From contig JAJCXT010000096.1 in NCBI GenBank assembly GCA_029263295.1, forward strand, positions 1-38,187: a stretch of DNA of 38,187 bases. The letters are read 5' to 3'. This stretch comes from Acidobacteriota bacterium (lineage in GTDB: Bacteria > Acidobacteriota > UBA890 > WLXD01). The notes under the pieces were generated by a model. That model was not told the DNA's origin, did no database searches, and saw only the letters and a program-made list of their open reading frames with translations. The first letter of the stretch is position 1. Each line of letters begins with the position of its first letter. The position numbers and the translations under genes were made by a program. Positions 16,707-25,926 of this stretch are shown one piece after another.

Positions 16707-16932
16707 GCGATGCCTCTCGATCGAACGGGGATGGTCTCGTTGCCGTCAGAGGCTTCTTTGCCCCCGGCGAGAGTCGGTACCAGATCCAGCCGTCGTCTTC
16801 GTAAGACAGCTGACGGTTGACGGTGGGACGCGCCTGGTCGCGACCCTTACGGTGAGCGCGGCCCGCAATGGGTACCCGCCGCGCGTCTGCAGTACGCTTC
16901 GCGAATACTTGGCGCACCGAAAGGACGACTCC

Positions 16933-18630
16933 ATGAAAAGCACCGCCGCTGTCGTAATTCTGCTCGCGGTCGGCGTCAGTTGCGCCGCCCCTGAACCCGA
17001 TGTGGCGCCGCAGGATGCCGACGCGTCAGCGGCCGCCGGGTTCGAGGTGATGCGCACGCTCGAGATCGGGCAGGCTCCACACGGCATTCGTTTCAGCCCG
17101 GACGGAGGTACGGCGTACGTGGCGCTCAGCGGCGACGACGCGATCGCGGTAGTCGACCTGGACACACTGCAGGTTGTGGATCGTTGGCCGGCCGGGGCCA
17201 CGCCGCTCGACCTGGTGGCGCTGGATTCCGGCGGGTGGGCCGTGACGCAGTTCCGCGCCGACTCTCTGGTGAGCCTCGAGACCGCCGCCGAACCGCGTAC
17301 GTGGTCGGTCGGTCAGGCGCCCTCGTTTTTCGGTGCGCGAATCGTCGATGGCATCGCACCCCTGGTGAGCGAGTTCGCCGACGAACTCACTCTCTTCGAT
17401 GTCCGCAGCGGCGAGATCACGGCGCGTTACCCGACCGGCGATCGACCCTACCCCGCAGAGATCACTGCTGACGGTGTGCTGGCATTCGTCCCCAACCGCG
17501 ACGCCGGCACCGTGTCGGTCATCGACCTGCTGGCTGGCACCACGCTCGCCGAAGTGGACGTCTGCCCGCGGCCAGAGGGTGGAGGCCTGACGGCCGACGA
17601 TGTCTCCTACATCGTTGCCTGCGGCGGCAGCGACGAACTCGTGTACGTGAACACCGCGTCATTCGAGGTGACCACGCGAGTGGCGGGCGTGGGACCACGA
17701 CCCTTCTCGGTCGCCATCACGGCGGACGGCCGCTACGGCCTCGTCAACAATGCCAGCGGCACGACGGTGTCGGTCCTCGATGTTGGATCCCGCGTGATCA
17801 TCGACGAACTGACCGTTGGCGAGCAGCCGATTGCTGTACGCATGCATCCCGATGGGCGACGCGCCTTCGTCTCGAGCGAGGTCTCCGGCACGTTCACCGA
17901 GATTGCGCTGCCCACGCTCGTCGAGCCGGCACGCGGAACCGCGCCAACCCAGGTAGCCGTCTTCGGCATGATCCACGGACAGCATCGCACCAGCGCACGG
18001 TTCGGCGTGGACGCCCTGCGCGAGGCCATCCGCGCGTTCGGCCCGGACTTCGTGCTGGTAGAGATTCCGCCCAACCGCTTCGACGCAGCCGCGGCGGGGT
18101 TTGCCGCCAACCAACAGATCGTCGAGCCGCGCGTGCTGCGGTTCCCCGAATACGTGGACGTGCTCTTCCCGCTGACGCTCGAGATGGACTTCGAAATCGT
18201 CCCGACCGCCGGCTGGTCGCTACCCATGTCCGACTACCGGAATGCCGTACTGCGCGCCATCGGTGAGGACCCGAACCGCGCCGACGAATGGGCCGAGTAC
18301 GAGGCCGCCAACGCCGCCAGCGAGGCGGCCGTGAATGCTGGGGGCGACTCCGACGATCCCCAGTGGATCCACACCGACGAGTACGACGACGCCCAGGCGA
18401 TTGCTCTGAGCGTCTACGACCAGCTGTTCAACGAAGAGATCGGACCCGGCGGCTGGACCCATATCAACCGCGCCCACTACGCCAACATTGCCCGGGCTCT
18501 GGACCGCGTGGCCGGCACCGGTCAGCGCGTGCTGATCACCTATGGCGCCGGTCACAAGGGCTGGTTCCTGCGGCACCTGCGGCAGCGTGACGACATCGAA
18601 CTGTTGGATGCGCGCCAGTTCTTCCGCTAG
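16933..18630 (+). CDS. Lipoprotein: YVTN beta-propeller fused to TraB-like domain
   Basis: The 565-residue protein starts at ATG 16933, with AAGGACG seven bases upstream and a lipoprotein signal (VILLAVGVSC-AAPEPD). The frame is open further upstream but that part is Arg-rich and unlike a signal. Residues about 35-330 hold six or more YVTN-type propeller blades (IRFSPDGGTAYVALSGDD, PDGRRAFVSSE). Residues about 335-565 begin VAVFGMIHGQHR, followed by DFVLVEIPP, and end with ITYGAGHKGWFLRHL; these GxxH and GxGH elements resemble the TraB/PrgY/GumN/DUF5694 superfamily, a putative metal-dependent peptidase or esterase fold. I do not know this fusion. The propeller may bind a surface partner for the C-terminal domain. 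Family assignment of the second domain is moderate. Confidence 0.75.
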   Translation: MKSTAAVVILLAVGVSCAAPEPDVAPQDADASAAAGFEVMRTLEIGQAPHGIRFSPDGGTAYVALSGDDAIAVVDLDTLQVVDRWPAGATPLDLVALDSGGWAVTQFRADSLVSLETAAEPRTWSVGQAPSFFGARIVDGIAPLVSEFADELTLFDVRSGEITARYPTGDRPYPAEITADGVLAFVPNRDAGTVSVIDLLAGTTLAEVDVCPRPEGGGLTADDVSYIVACGGSDELVYVNTASFEVTTRVAGVGPRPFSVAITADGRYGLVNNASGTTVSVLDVGSRVIIDELTVGEQPIAVRMHPDGRRAFVSSEVSGTFTEIALPTLVEPARGTAPTQVAVFGMIHGQHRTSARFGVDALREAIRAFGPDFVLVEIPPNRFDAAAAGFAANQQIVEPRVLRFPEYVDVLFPLTLEMDFEIVPTAGWSLPMSDYRNAVLRAIGEDPNRADEWAEYEAANAASEAAVNAGGDSDDPQWIHTDEYDDAQAIALSVYDQLFNEEIGPGGWTHINRAHYANIARALDRVAGTGQRVLITYGAGHKGWFLRHLRQRDDIELLDARQFFR

Positions 18631-18651
18631 CCACCAGAACGGCGGCGAGTT

Positions 18652-19368
18652 CTACTGCTGCGGCTCTTCGGGGGCAATTAGTTCAATGCGCGTTACGACG
18701 CGATTGTCGCCCTCGCCGTCGAAATGGACTCGCACCTGCAATCCCGGAATCAGGTAGTCACGCCCCGGCACGTCGGCGCCCAGCCGTAGTTCCTGTAACT
18801 CGAGCGGCGTATCGGTGACGGCCAGCTCCTCGCCCTCAGGGCTGTCTGTCATCCACAGGCCGCCCGCCGCGGAATCTCCCGAACCGGCGACCATGACATG
18901 GCCCTCGCCTTCAGTCTCCTTGTCCTCCACAGCGTCGGCAGCACCTTCCGGATCATCGGAAGGCATCACCATCATCCGGCGCGGCTCTTCCGTCTTGCTA
19001 TCGTCACCGGCCTCGCTTCCCTCGGCCGCCAGTTCAGCGGCCTTCGCGGCAGCAGCGGCTTCTTCCGGGGTAGCAGGAACGGCGTCGCCGTCGCGACGAA
19101 CGAACATCCGCATCTCGCCTTCGGCGGGTTCGGCCGCGCCCTCGGCGCCTTCCGGGTCGGCGATGAACATCGCTCCACCGCCGAGCTTGAACACGCGCCC
19201 CGGGGCAACCGTCGGCACGTTGCTGAGAACCAGAAGGTCGCCGTCCACACTGACGACATACCCGACTGAAACCGTTGCGTCGTCTTGCGACTGGGAAGCG
19301 ATTGCCGGCGACACGCCTACCGTGGCGAGCGACGAGATCATTACGAGTGCGAGCGTGCGTGAGTCCAT
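18652..19368 (-). CDS. Secreted acidic, Ala/Glu-rich protein of unknown function
   Basis: About 238 residues. The start at ATG 19368 follows a GGAG and gives a clean signal peptide (LALVMISSLATVGVSPAIAS). An ATG at 19395 overlaps the permease TGA (ATGA) and would add nine residues; translational coupling makes it a real alternative. The mature protein has an N-terminal strand-rich part (VGYVVSVDGDLLVLSNVP), a long low-complexity Glu/Asp/Ala/Gly middle (about 85-170) and a C-terminal part with VTDTPLELQELRLGADVPG and QVRVHFDGEGDNRVVTRIEL. The two ends resemble small OB- or beta-barrel-like segments interrupted by the acidic insert. I recognise no family. Position directly after permease 1 suggests co-transcription. 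Confidence 0.7.
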   Translation of the reverse strand: MDSRTLALVMISSLATVGVSPAIASQSQDDATVSVGYVVSVDGDLLVLSNVPTVAPGRVFKLGGGAMFIADPEGAEGAAEPAEGEMRMFVRRDGDAVPATPEEAAAAAKAAELAAEGSEAGDDSKTEEPRRMMVMPSDDPEGAADAVEDKETEGEGHVMVAGSGDSAAGGLWMTDSPEGEELAVTDTPLELQELRLGADVPGRDYLIPGLQVRVHFDGEGDNRVVTRIELIAPEEPQQ

Positions 19369-19391
19369 GGAATCGAGTCTCCGCAGGGAAT

Positions 19392-22088
19392 TCATCGTGA
19401 GGATCGGCGCAACGCTTCGACCGGATCGATCGAAACAGCGCGTCGCGCCGGGAGGTACGTCGCCGCCGCCGCGACGGTGGCCAGAAAAGATGCAACAAGG
19501 GCGTAAGTGAGCACGTCGGTGCCCTCGACGCCGTACAGGAAAGTGCTGATGGAGCGGCTGAGCGCCAGCGCTGCCGCCGTGCCGATGACGACCCCAGCGA
19601 CGATGGTTACGGCGCCCTCGACCATCACGCCACGCACGATGCGCCTGCGGGTCGCTCCCAGCACCATCCTGACGCCGAGCTCATAGGTGCGACGGCTCAC
19701 CGAGTAGGCCATGACGGCGTAGACGCCGATAGCGGCCAGCAGCGCGCCGCTGAGCGCAAACGCACCAAAGGAGGCTGCCAGGAACCGCGGCGCAGCAAGG
19801 CTGTCCCAGACTCGGTCGCTGACCAGATCGAGCCGCGCGATACGCACCGCCGGCGGCAGCGACCGGGCAACGTCGCGGACCTGCGCAGCGGCGCGTTCCA
19901 TGTCACCAGAGGCCCGCATCACCAGCCACGAGGCGATCCCGAAGCGAACGGTCCGCCCACCCATGGTCATGGAACTGACCGGGCGCTGGCCGGGCTGATA
20001 CAACGTCGGAGCGGGTTCGTCGCGGATGTCTCCGATACGCGCGCCTGCAACCACCCCGACGATCTCCCACAGGCGACCGCCGAGCAGCAGACGTCGACCG
20101 AGACGCGGGCCGCCATCCAGGTAACGGCGCGCGAACACCTCGTTCACCACGACTCGACGGCTTTCGTCGGCCACATCCTCCGCAGTGAACGCCACGCCCT
20201 CGAGAAGCCTGAGCCCCAGAGCATCGAAGTAGCGCGCGCCTACCGTGATCGCACGCGAACGCGGCCGGGCATCGCCGGCACCAAGCGGTTGGCCCTCGAT
20301 CATCACCTCGCGATCGATCGGCGGAGCGCCTGGCGGAGCGGATTCTGTGAACGCCACCGCCTCGATGCCGGGGATGGCCTCGAGGCGTTCGATCGCCTCA
20401 GCCACCGCCTGGTTGGTCGTCGCCGCGTCATCCATACCACCCAGGTCCAACCGCGCCGAAAGCAGCTGATCAGCGTCGTAGCCGGGATCGACGAACGCCA
20501 TCTTCGCGAAGCTATGCACGAGGAGCGCCGCACCGATGAGCAACGTCAGCGACATTGCCAACTCGAGCACTGCCAGGGCGCGACCGCCCCAGCCGCTCGG
20601 CGCGCCCGCCACGCTCTCGCCCAGCACGCCATGCAGGCTGCCGCGGCCAGCGCGAATCGCGGGGGCCACACCGAAAACTAGCCCCGTGCACAAGCCAATC
20701 GCCAAAGTGAACGTCAGCACAGGGAGATCAACGTGAATCTCGTCGATGCGAGGCAAGGTGAGCGGATTCACCGCGATGAAGACCTGAATGCTGCCCCAGG
20801 CCAGCGCCACACCCAGGATCGAGCCCGCGCCTCCGAGCAAGAGACTCTCGACCAGACTCTGACGGACAAGTCGCGTCCGGCTGGCACCGAGGGCACGGCG
20901 AACGGCGCGCTCGCCTCGACGAGACGTGGATTGCTCCAGCAGCAGATTCGCGACGTTGGCGCACGCGATCAACAGGACGAGGCCGACGCCGAGGGCGAAG
21001 CGGACAAGCACCGGTCGAACCTGTCCGACAATGTTCTCCTGCAGCGACTCCACCGCATACCGGGTCCCGTTCTCGTGCGCCTCGGGAGAGACGGCGGCAA
21101 CTACTGCGTCCAGTGCCACCTGCAGAGATTCCGGATCACCGGACGGCGCGAGGCGCGCCAACACATGCAACGAGGCGAAGCGCATGGTTGCGCCCTCCAG
21201 CGAGACAGGCGCACGGAGGAGCCAGGCGGCACTCTGTGGCGGCAGGCTGTCAGCGGTGGCGAGAATCCCGGTGACGATATGGGGCTCGCCCTCCACTTCC
21301 AGAACGGCGCCGACAGCCGCCTCCGCCAATCCGAACAGCCGGGCCGCCGTGTCACTCGAGAGAACGATCTCGGGGCCCTCCTCAGGCGTATCCGCGAGCC
21401 AACGGCCGTGCTCCGGACGCAGGCCAAGCAGCCCGCCGAAACCGGGGGTCACCGGCGTCGCGTCGAGTCGTGAAGTCACGTCACCCACGACGACCCGAAC
21501 CTGCCGCTCGCCGTACGCCGCCGCCCCCGCCAGCATCTCGAGTTCGGCGAGACGCTCGAATTCACCGTCGGTCAGTGGGCCCGGCGCCGTCGGGTTCTCC
21601 GGGATCGATCGCCAGATCGTCACCAGTTGGCCGGCATCCGCCCACGGCAGCGGCCGCAGTAGTACGCCGTAGACGATGCTGAACAGCGCCGAGTTGGCGC
21701 CGATGCCGAGCGTGAGCGTGAGCAGCGCCGCGACGGTGAAGAGCGGACGGTAACGCAGACCCCGGAACCCGTAGCGCACGTCCTGCACTAGCGACCCGAG
21801 GTGATCGAGAAGTGAAGGAAAGCCGATGCCGAAGCCACCACTCTTCCAGGGCTGCGCCGACGCGTCTCGTGATGGGCGCCGCGGCAACGCGCGATGCAGC
21901 GGTCGATCCGAATCGAGTTCAGCCAACGCCGCAAGGCGCGCCTCGGCTTCGGACGCACCGTTGGCAAGAGCGGCTCGATGAACGTCGCGCAGATGGGAAG
22001 CGACCTCCTCGACGATTTCCGTCGCCAACGTCTCGGCGAGCTGCGCCTCGCGCAGCCGCGCGCGAACCTCAGGCCGGTAGTCAGGCAT
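19392..22088 (-). CDS. ADOP-type orphan permease 1 (FtsX/MacB fold, no ATPase)
   Basis: The 898-residue protein has a short helical prefix (RLREAQLAETLATEIVEEV, permease prefix type 1), then two FtsX/MacB-like repeats, each with a periplasmic domain: LLTLTLGIGANSALFSIV begins the first, ACANVANLLLEQSTSRRGE and RRALGASRTRLVRQSL mark the first FtsX unit, and VSRRTYELGVRMVLGATRRRIVR the second. This matches the acidobacterial duplicated orphan permease family, usually found with a PadR regulator and no ATPase in the operon, as here. The transported substrate is unknown; MacB relatives move peptides, lipoproteins or toxins. ATG 22088 is chosen, overlapping the PadR stop by 8 bases (ATGCCTGA); a TTG two codons earlier is possible. 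Confidence 0.9.
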   Translation of the reverse strand: MPDYRPEVRARLREAQLAETLATEIVEEVASHLRDVHRAALANGASEAEARLAALAELDSDRPLHRALPRRPSRDASAQPWKSGGFGIGFPSLLDHLGSLVQDVRYGFRGLRYRPLFTVAALLTLTLGIGANSALFSIVYGVLLRPLPWADAGQLVTIWRSIPENPTAPGPLTDGEFERLAELEMLAGAAAYGERQVRVVVGDVTSRLDATPVTPGFGGLLGLRPEHGRWLADTPEEGPEIVLSSDTAARLFGLAEAAVGAVLEVEGEPHIVTGILATADSLPPQSAAWLLRAPVSLEGATMRFASLHVLARLAPSGDPESLQVALDAVVAAVSPEAHENGTRYAVESLQENIVGQVRPVLVRFALGVGLVLLIACANVANLLLEQSTSRRGERAVRRALGASRTRLVRQSLVESLLLGGAGSILGVALAWGSIQVFIAVNPLTLPRIDEIHVDLPVLTFTLAIGLCTGLVFGVAPAIRAGRGSLHGVLGESVAGAPSGWGGRALAVLELAMSLTLLIGAALLVHSFAKMAFVDPGYDADQLLSARLDLGGMDDAATTNQAVAEAIERLEAIPGIEAVAFTESAPPGAPPIDREVMIEGQPLGAGDARPRSRAITVGARYFDALGLRLLEGVAFTAEDVADESRRVVVNEVFARRYLDGGPRLGRRLLLGGRLWEIVGVVAGARIGDIRDEPAPTLYQPGQRPVSSMTMGGRTVRFGIASWLVMRASGDMERAAAQVRDVARSLPPAVRIARLDLVSDRVWDSLAAPRFLAASFGAFALSGALLAAIGVYAVMAYSVSRRTYELGVRMVLGATRRRIVRGVMVEGAVTIVAGVVIGTAAALALSRSISTFLYGVEGTDVLTYALVASFLATVAAAATYLPARRAVSIDPVEALRRSSR

Positions 22089-22416
22089 TGCCAATACCCG
22101 TAAGACGGCCCAGCGCCTCGACGAATGCCTCCAGTTGGCCGCGCTGGCTCGCGAGCGTCCGGCGGCCCTTGGGGGTCAGGCGATAGTGACGTCGGCGGCG
22201 CTCGCCTTTCCCCGCCTGCCACTCGCCACGCAGCAATCCGCGCTTCTCGAGTCGGTACAACACCGGGTACAACGAGGCGGCGTGGAACCGCAACGCTCCG
22301 CCCGACCGCTCCGAGACCAGCTTGGCGATGCCATAGCCGTGCAGGGGCCCTTCTTCGAGCAGGGCCAGGATGACGGTCTCCGCCGACCCCTTCTTCAGAT
22401 CACTTATTCCGCTCAA
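22081..22416 (-). CDS. PadR-family transcriptional regulator 1
   Basis: The 111-residue protein is a winged helix with the PadR signature: LKKGSAETVILALLEEGPLHGYGI, SLYPVLYRLEKRGLLRGEW and RRHYRLTPKGRRTL, followed by a C-terminal dimer helix. The start is TTG at 22416: an AGGAG lies seven bases upstream and no ATG fits the family N-terminus. The coding end overlaps permease 1 by 8 bases, so both are on one transcript. PadR proteins usually repress their own operon and release DNA when a small ligand binds; a dyad at 22426-22450 overlapping the ribosome-binding site is a good operator candidate. The ligand is unknown. Confidence 0.92.
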   Translation of the reverse strand: MSGISDLKKGSAETVILALLEEGPLHGYGIAKLVSERSGGALRFHAASLYPVLYRLEKRGLLRGEWQAGKGERRRRHYRLTPKGRRTLASQRGQLEAFVEALGRLTGIGNA

Positions 22417-22425
22417 CCGTGACTC

Positions 22426-22450
22426 CTATATGTGGGATTCCACCATATAG
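22426..22450. promoter_or_regulatory. Putative PadR operator, CTATATG-N11-CATATAG
   Basis: A 25-bp dyad with perfect 7-bp AT-rich arms, standing out in GC-rich DNA, directly upstream of PadR 1 and touching its AGGAG ribosome-binding site. A repressor bound here would block transcription start or translation of the padR-permease operon. Binding is inferred from position and shape. Confidence 0.6.
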
Positions 22451-22488
22451 GATGCACGCGGCGAGAAAAAGTCGACACTCCACGCAGA

Positions 22489-22513
22489 AACGTCCACGAT
22501 GAACCGGGACGTT
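22489..22513. promoter_or_regulatory. Dyad AACGTCC-N11-GGACGTT upstream of the sortilin-like gene
   Basis: Perfect 7-bp arms around an 11-base spacer lie 117 bases before the ATG at 22630. The arm/spacer geometry equals that of the PadR dyad 40 bp to the left, but the sequence is different. It could be an operator; nothing identifies the protein. Confidence 0.35.
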
Positions 22514-22629
22514 ACGACTAGCGGACTCCGAGCCCGGGAACGACGCGGCCACGGTTGTACGCGGGGAGCGGTCGCGATAAACCTACGCGCGAATCGCATT
22601 TCCCAGTGCACCCACCCTGGAGCCTGCCG

Positions 22630-25600
22630 ATGTCGCTGCCCCGCTGCCTCGTCGTTCGTTCGTCGCTACTCCACCTGCTGCCGCTGATCGCCGTAGCCAG
22701 CTCAATGCTGTTGCCCGCGTCGGTGGCAACGGCTCAGATGGACGCCGCCCCGGGGCTCGCGCCGCTGCAGTTCCGCCACATCGGGCCGGTCGGCAACCGC
22801 ATCGCCTCCGTCGCCGGTATCGCCGGCGACGACCAGACCTATTACGTCGGTGCCGCCTCGGGCGGCGTCTGGAAGACAACCGACGCCGGCATCACATGGA
22901 CTCCGATCTTCGACGATCAATCGGTGCATGCGATCGGTGCGATGGAAGTCGCCCCGAGTGACACCGAGATCGTCTGGGTGGGCACCGGCGAGCCCCACAT
23001 CCGCTCCAACGTCTCGCTCGGCGACGGCATGTACAAGTCGGATGACGGCGGCACTACCTGGTCCCACGTCGGCCTCGATGCCAGTGGCCGCATCTCGGAC
23101 ATCGCCATCCATCCCACCAACCCCGACATCGTCTATGTTGCCTCGCTCGGTCACGGCCATGCGCCGCAGCAGGAACGTGGTATCTACCGCACCACCGACG
23201 GCGGCGACACCTGGGAGCAGGTGCTGTTCGTCGACGAGAACACCGGCGCCTCCGACATCGAGATGGACCCCAACAACCCCCGCATTCTGTTCGCGGGGAT
23301 GTGGCAGGTCTCGATCAACACCTGGGGTCGCGAGAGCGGCGGCCCGGGCAGCGGCATCTTCATGAGTCGCGACGGTGGCGACACCTGGAAGCGCCTCGAA
23401 GGGCAAGGCCTCCCCCGCCTGCCGGTCGGTAAGGTAGACGTCTGCATGACCCCGGCAAACTCGAAAAAGGTGTATGCGCTCATCGAGACTGGCGACGGTG
23501 TGCCGTGGAAGGGCGAGGACACCGAGAGCGGCGAACTGTGGCGCTCCGATGACGGTGGCTTCAACTGGAGGCTGGTGAACCACAACCGCAACCTGGCGGG
23601 GCGCACCGGCTACTACAACAACTGTTTCGTCTCGACCGACAATGACAACGAGGCGTACTTCCTGGCGGCGTCGTTCTCCTACACGCTCGACGGTGGCGTG
23701 AACACCAACACCTCGGGCTTCTTCGGTTTCGGCGGCGGCACCCACATGCAGGCGCCGGGTGGCGATCACCACGACATGTGGATTGACCCGACCAACGGCG
23801 ACCGCATGATCGTCGGCCACGACCAGGGCCTGTCGATTTCTGAGAACCGCGGCACGAGTTGGGCGCGCGTGCAGCTGCCGATCGGGCAGATGTACCACGT
23901 GACCGCCGACAACAATGTGCCCTACTACGTGTACGGCAACCGCCAGGACGGACCATCGTTCCGCGGCCCGAGCAACAGCCGCTCAGGTGGTTTCTTCGGC
24001 GCCGGCATCACGCGCGGCATGTGGCACGACGTGGGCGGCGGCGAGAGCGGCTTCGCCACGGCCGACCCGGTCGACCCGGACGTGATCTGGTCGAGCGCAT
24101 CGGGGGCCGGCGCGCGCGGCGGCATCGTCGTTCGCGGACGCGAGAGCACACGGCAGTACCGGCAGGTCGAGGTGTGGCCCGAGAGCACCGGTGGCTGGCC
24201 GGCGGAGGACCTCAAGTACCGCTTCCAGTGGACCTTCCCGTTGCTGATCTCGCCGCACGACAACAACACCGTGTACGTGACCAGCCAGGTCGTTCACCGC
24301 ACCAGCAACGGCGGGCAGAGCTGGGAAGTGGTGAGCCCCGACCTGACCACCAACGACAAGTCGCGCCAGGGCATCTCCGGCGGCCTCTCGCCGGACAACA
24401 TCGGCGTGGAGTACTGCTGCGTCATCTACGCCCTCGACGAGTCGCCCCTCCAGCAGGGCGTGCTCTGGGCCGGTAGCAATGATGGCCTGGTCCACGTGAG
24501 CCAGGACAACGGCGACACCTGGACCGACGTGACCGGCAATATCCCCGACCTGCCGCCGGACGGCGTAGTGCGCGCGGTCGAGGCGTCGAAGTGGGACGCC
24601 GGCAAGGCGTACCTGGCCATCGAGCATCACCAGGTCGGTGACTTCGCCCCGTATGTCTACAAGACAGAGGACTTCGGTGAGAGCTGGACCAAGATCACCG
24701 ACGGCATCGCCGACTCCGTGCTCAGCTTCGCCCGCCATATCGAGGAAGACCCGGTGCGGCCGGGCCTGTTGTATCTCGGCACCGAGAACGCGCTCTACGC
24801 CTCGTGGGATGACGGCGCCAGCTGGCAGTCGCTGATGACCAACCTGCCGGCATCGCCGGTGTACGGCATCTTCATCCAGGAGCACTTCAACGATATGGTG
24901 GTCGGCACCTACGGTCGCGGTTTCTGGATTCTCGACGACCTCAGCCCGCTGCAACAGCTCGAGCCCCCTATGGTGGCCGCCGCCCAGGGCGGTGACGCCT
25001 CTGGCTCCGGCACCAAGCTGTTCGCGCTACGCGACGCTTACCGCTTCCAGCCCATCACCTCGTCCTTCCCGAACTTCAACGACCCCACCGCGGGACAGAA
25101 CCCGCAGTACGGCGCGTCGCTGAACTACTGGCTGGGCGACGCTCCTGAGGGCGGCGTGGCGCTGCGCATCGACAACGCCGCAGGCGAAACCGTGCGCACC
25201 CTGCAGGGTCCCGCCAACGTGGGAATCAACCGTGTCATGTGGGACCTTCGTGGCGAACCCGTCACGCCCCTGAAGCTGCGCACCAAGCCGCAGTTTGCCG
25301 ACTGGATGACCCTCGGCCCCGAACGCGTCCGCCAGCTGCAGAGTGGCGGCGCCATCCTGCTGCCGCCGGGCACCTACACGGTGACGCTCGAAGTGGGCGA
25401 GGAAACCTACAGTGAGCAGCTCACGGTGATCAAGGATCCGTACTCGGAAGGCTCCGAGGATGACATCGCCACACAGGTGGCGCTGCTCGAACAGATCCGC
25501 GCCGGCATGGACCACACCGCGATCCTCATCAATCGCCTCGAGTGGGTGCGTCGCCAGCTCAGCGATCTGCGCGCTGTGCTCGCCGAGCGCGAAGACGCCG

Positions 25601-25926
25601 CGGAATTGATCACAGCCAGTGAGGAGCTCGAAAGCGAGATCACGAGCGTCGAGGAACGTCTGCTGCAGCTCCGCTACACGGGCACGGGACAAGACAGCAC
25701 GCGCTGGCCTGTACGTGTGTTCGAACGAGTGCAGTACCTGTTCGGAGCTGTGGCTTCGTCCGACTTCCCGCCCACCGATCAAGCCGTCGAGGTCTTCGAG
25801 GCACTACAGGCGCGGATGCACGAGACCGAGACCGAAATGGGCCGGGTGCTCGATCAGGACCTCGAAGCGTTCAACGAGCTGCTGCGCGAGCGCGGCATCG
25901 GGCCAGTGATAACGGAGGTTCGCTGA
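22630..25926 (+). CDS. Exported sortilin-type Asp-box (BNR) propeller protein
   Basis: A 1098-residue exported protein. ATG 22630 has GGAG seven bases upstream and begins a signal peptide that ends ASVATAQ. The body has many Asp-box turns, for example TTDGGDTWEQV, SRDGGDTWKRL, SNGGQSWEVV, SQDNGDTWTDV and SWDDGASWQSL. These form one or two large beta-propellers like VPS10/sortilin or GH74-type proteins. The region about 820-920 resembles a beta-sandwich (GVALRIDNAAGETVRTL, LLPPGTYTVTLEVG), and the last 180 residues are helical/coiled-coil (LEQIRAGMDHTAI, LRAVLAEREDA). Such proteins are abundant in Acidobacteriota and related phyla and are often called 'glycosyl hydrolase', but I see no catalytic acid pair I can defend. 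Function unknown, probably periplasmic or secreted. Confidence 0.88.
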   Translation: MSLPRCLVVRSSLLHLLPLIAVASSMLLPASVATAQMDAAPGLAPLQFRHIGPVGNRIASVAGIAGDDQTYYVGAASGGVWKTTDAGITWTPIFDDQSVHAIGAMEVAPSDTEIVWVGTGEPHIRSNVSLGDGMYKSDDGGTTWSHVGLDASGRISDIAIHPTNPDIVYVASLGHGHAPQQERGIYRTTDGGDTWEQVLFVDENTGASDIEMDPNNPRILFAGMWQVSINTWGRESGGPGSGIFMSRDGGDTWKRLEGQGLPRLPVGKVDVCMTPANSKKVYALIETGDGVPWKGEDTESGELWRSDDGGFNWRLVNHNRNLAGRTGYYNNCFVSTDNDNEAYFLAASFSYTLDGGVNTNTSGFFGFGGGTHMQAPGGDHHDMWIDPTNGDRMIVGHDQGLSISENRGTSWARVQLPIGQMYHVTADNNVPYYVYGNRQDGPSFRGPSNSRSGGFFGAGITRGMWHDVGGGESGFATADPVDPDVIWSSASGAGARGGIVVRGRESTRQYRQVEVWPESTGGWPAEDLKYRFQWTFPLLISPHDNNTVYVTSQVVHRTSNGGQSWEVVSPDLTTNDKSRQGISGGLSPDNIGVEYCCVIYALDESPLQQGVLWAGSNDGLVHVSQDNGDTWTDVTGNIPDLPPDGVVRAVEASKWDAGKAYLAIEHHQVGDFAPYVYKTEDFGESWTKITDGIADSVLSFARHIEEDPVRPGLLYLGTENALYASWDDGASWQSLMTNLPASPVYGIFIQEHFNDMVVGTYGRGFWILDDLSPLQQLEPPMVAAAQGGDASGSGTKLFALRDAYRFQPITSSFPNFNDPTAGQNPQYGASLNYWLGDAPEGGVALRIDNAAGETVRTLQGPANVGINRVMWDLRGEPVTPLKLRTKPQFADWMTLGPERVRQLQSGGAILLPPGTYTVTLEVGEETYSEQLTVIKDPYSEGSEDDIATQVALLEQIRAGMDHTAILINRLEWVRRQLSDLRAVLAEREDAAELITASEELESEITSVEERLLQLRYTGTGQDSTRWPVRVFERVQYLFGAVASSDFPPTDQAVEVFEALQARMHETETEMGRVLDQDLEAFNELLRERGIGPVITEVR

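Larger units (their letters stand above)
15272..16735. repeat. Tandem segmental duplication, pitch about 784 bp
   Basis: Two diverged copies lie head to tail: about 15272-15950 and about 16057-16735. Each begins with the tail of the epimerase gene (TTCGCGGCAAGCGAC at 15272 and 16057) and contains a PagL-like gene of identical length (202 residues) plus part of its upstream region (GTGGTCTC/ATGGTCTC). In the second copy only about ten codons of the epimerase tail remain recognisable (FAASDRVRL) before a TAG. Pitch is 785 at the epimerase tail and 784 at the PagL stop codons. Confidence 0.8.

Noticed and set aside
22702..23898. 398-codon minus-strand open frame
   Set aside because: Antisense to the sortilin-type gene, no domain pattern, Val/His/Arg-rich shadow composition.
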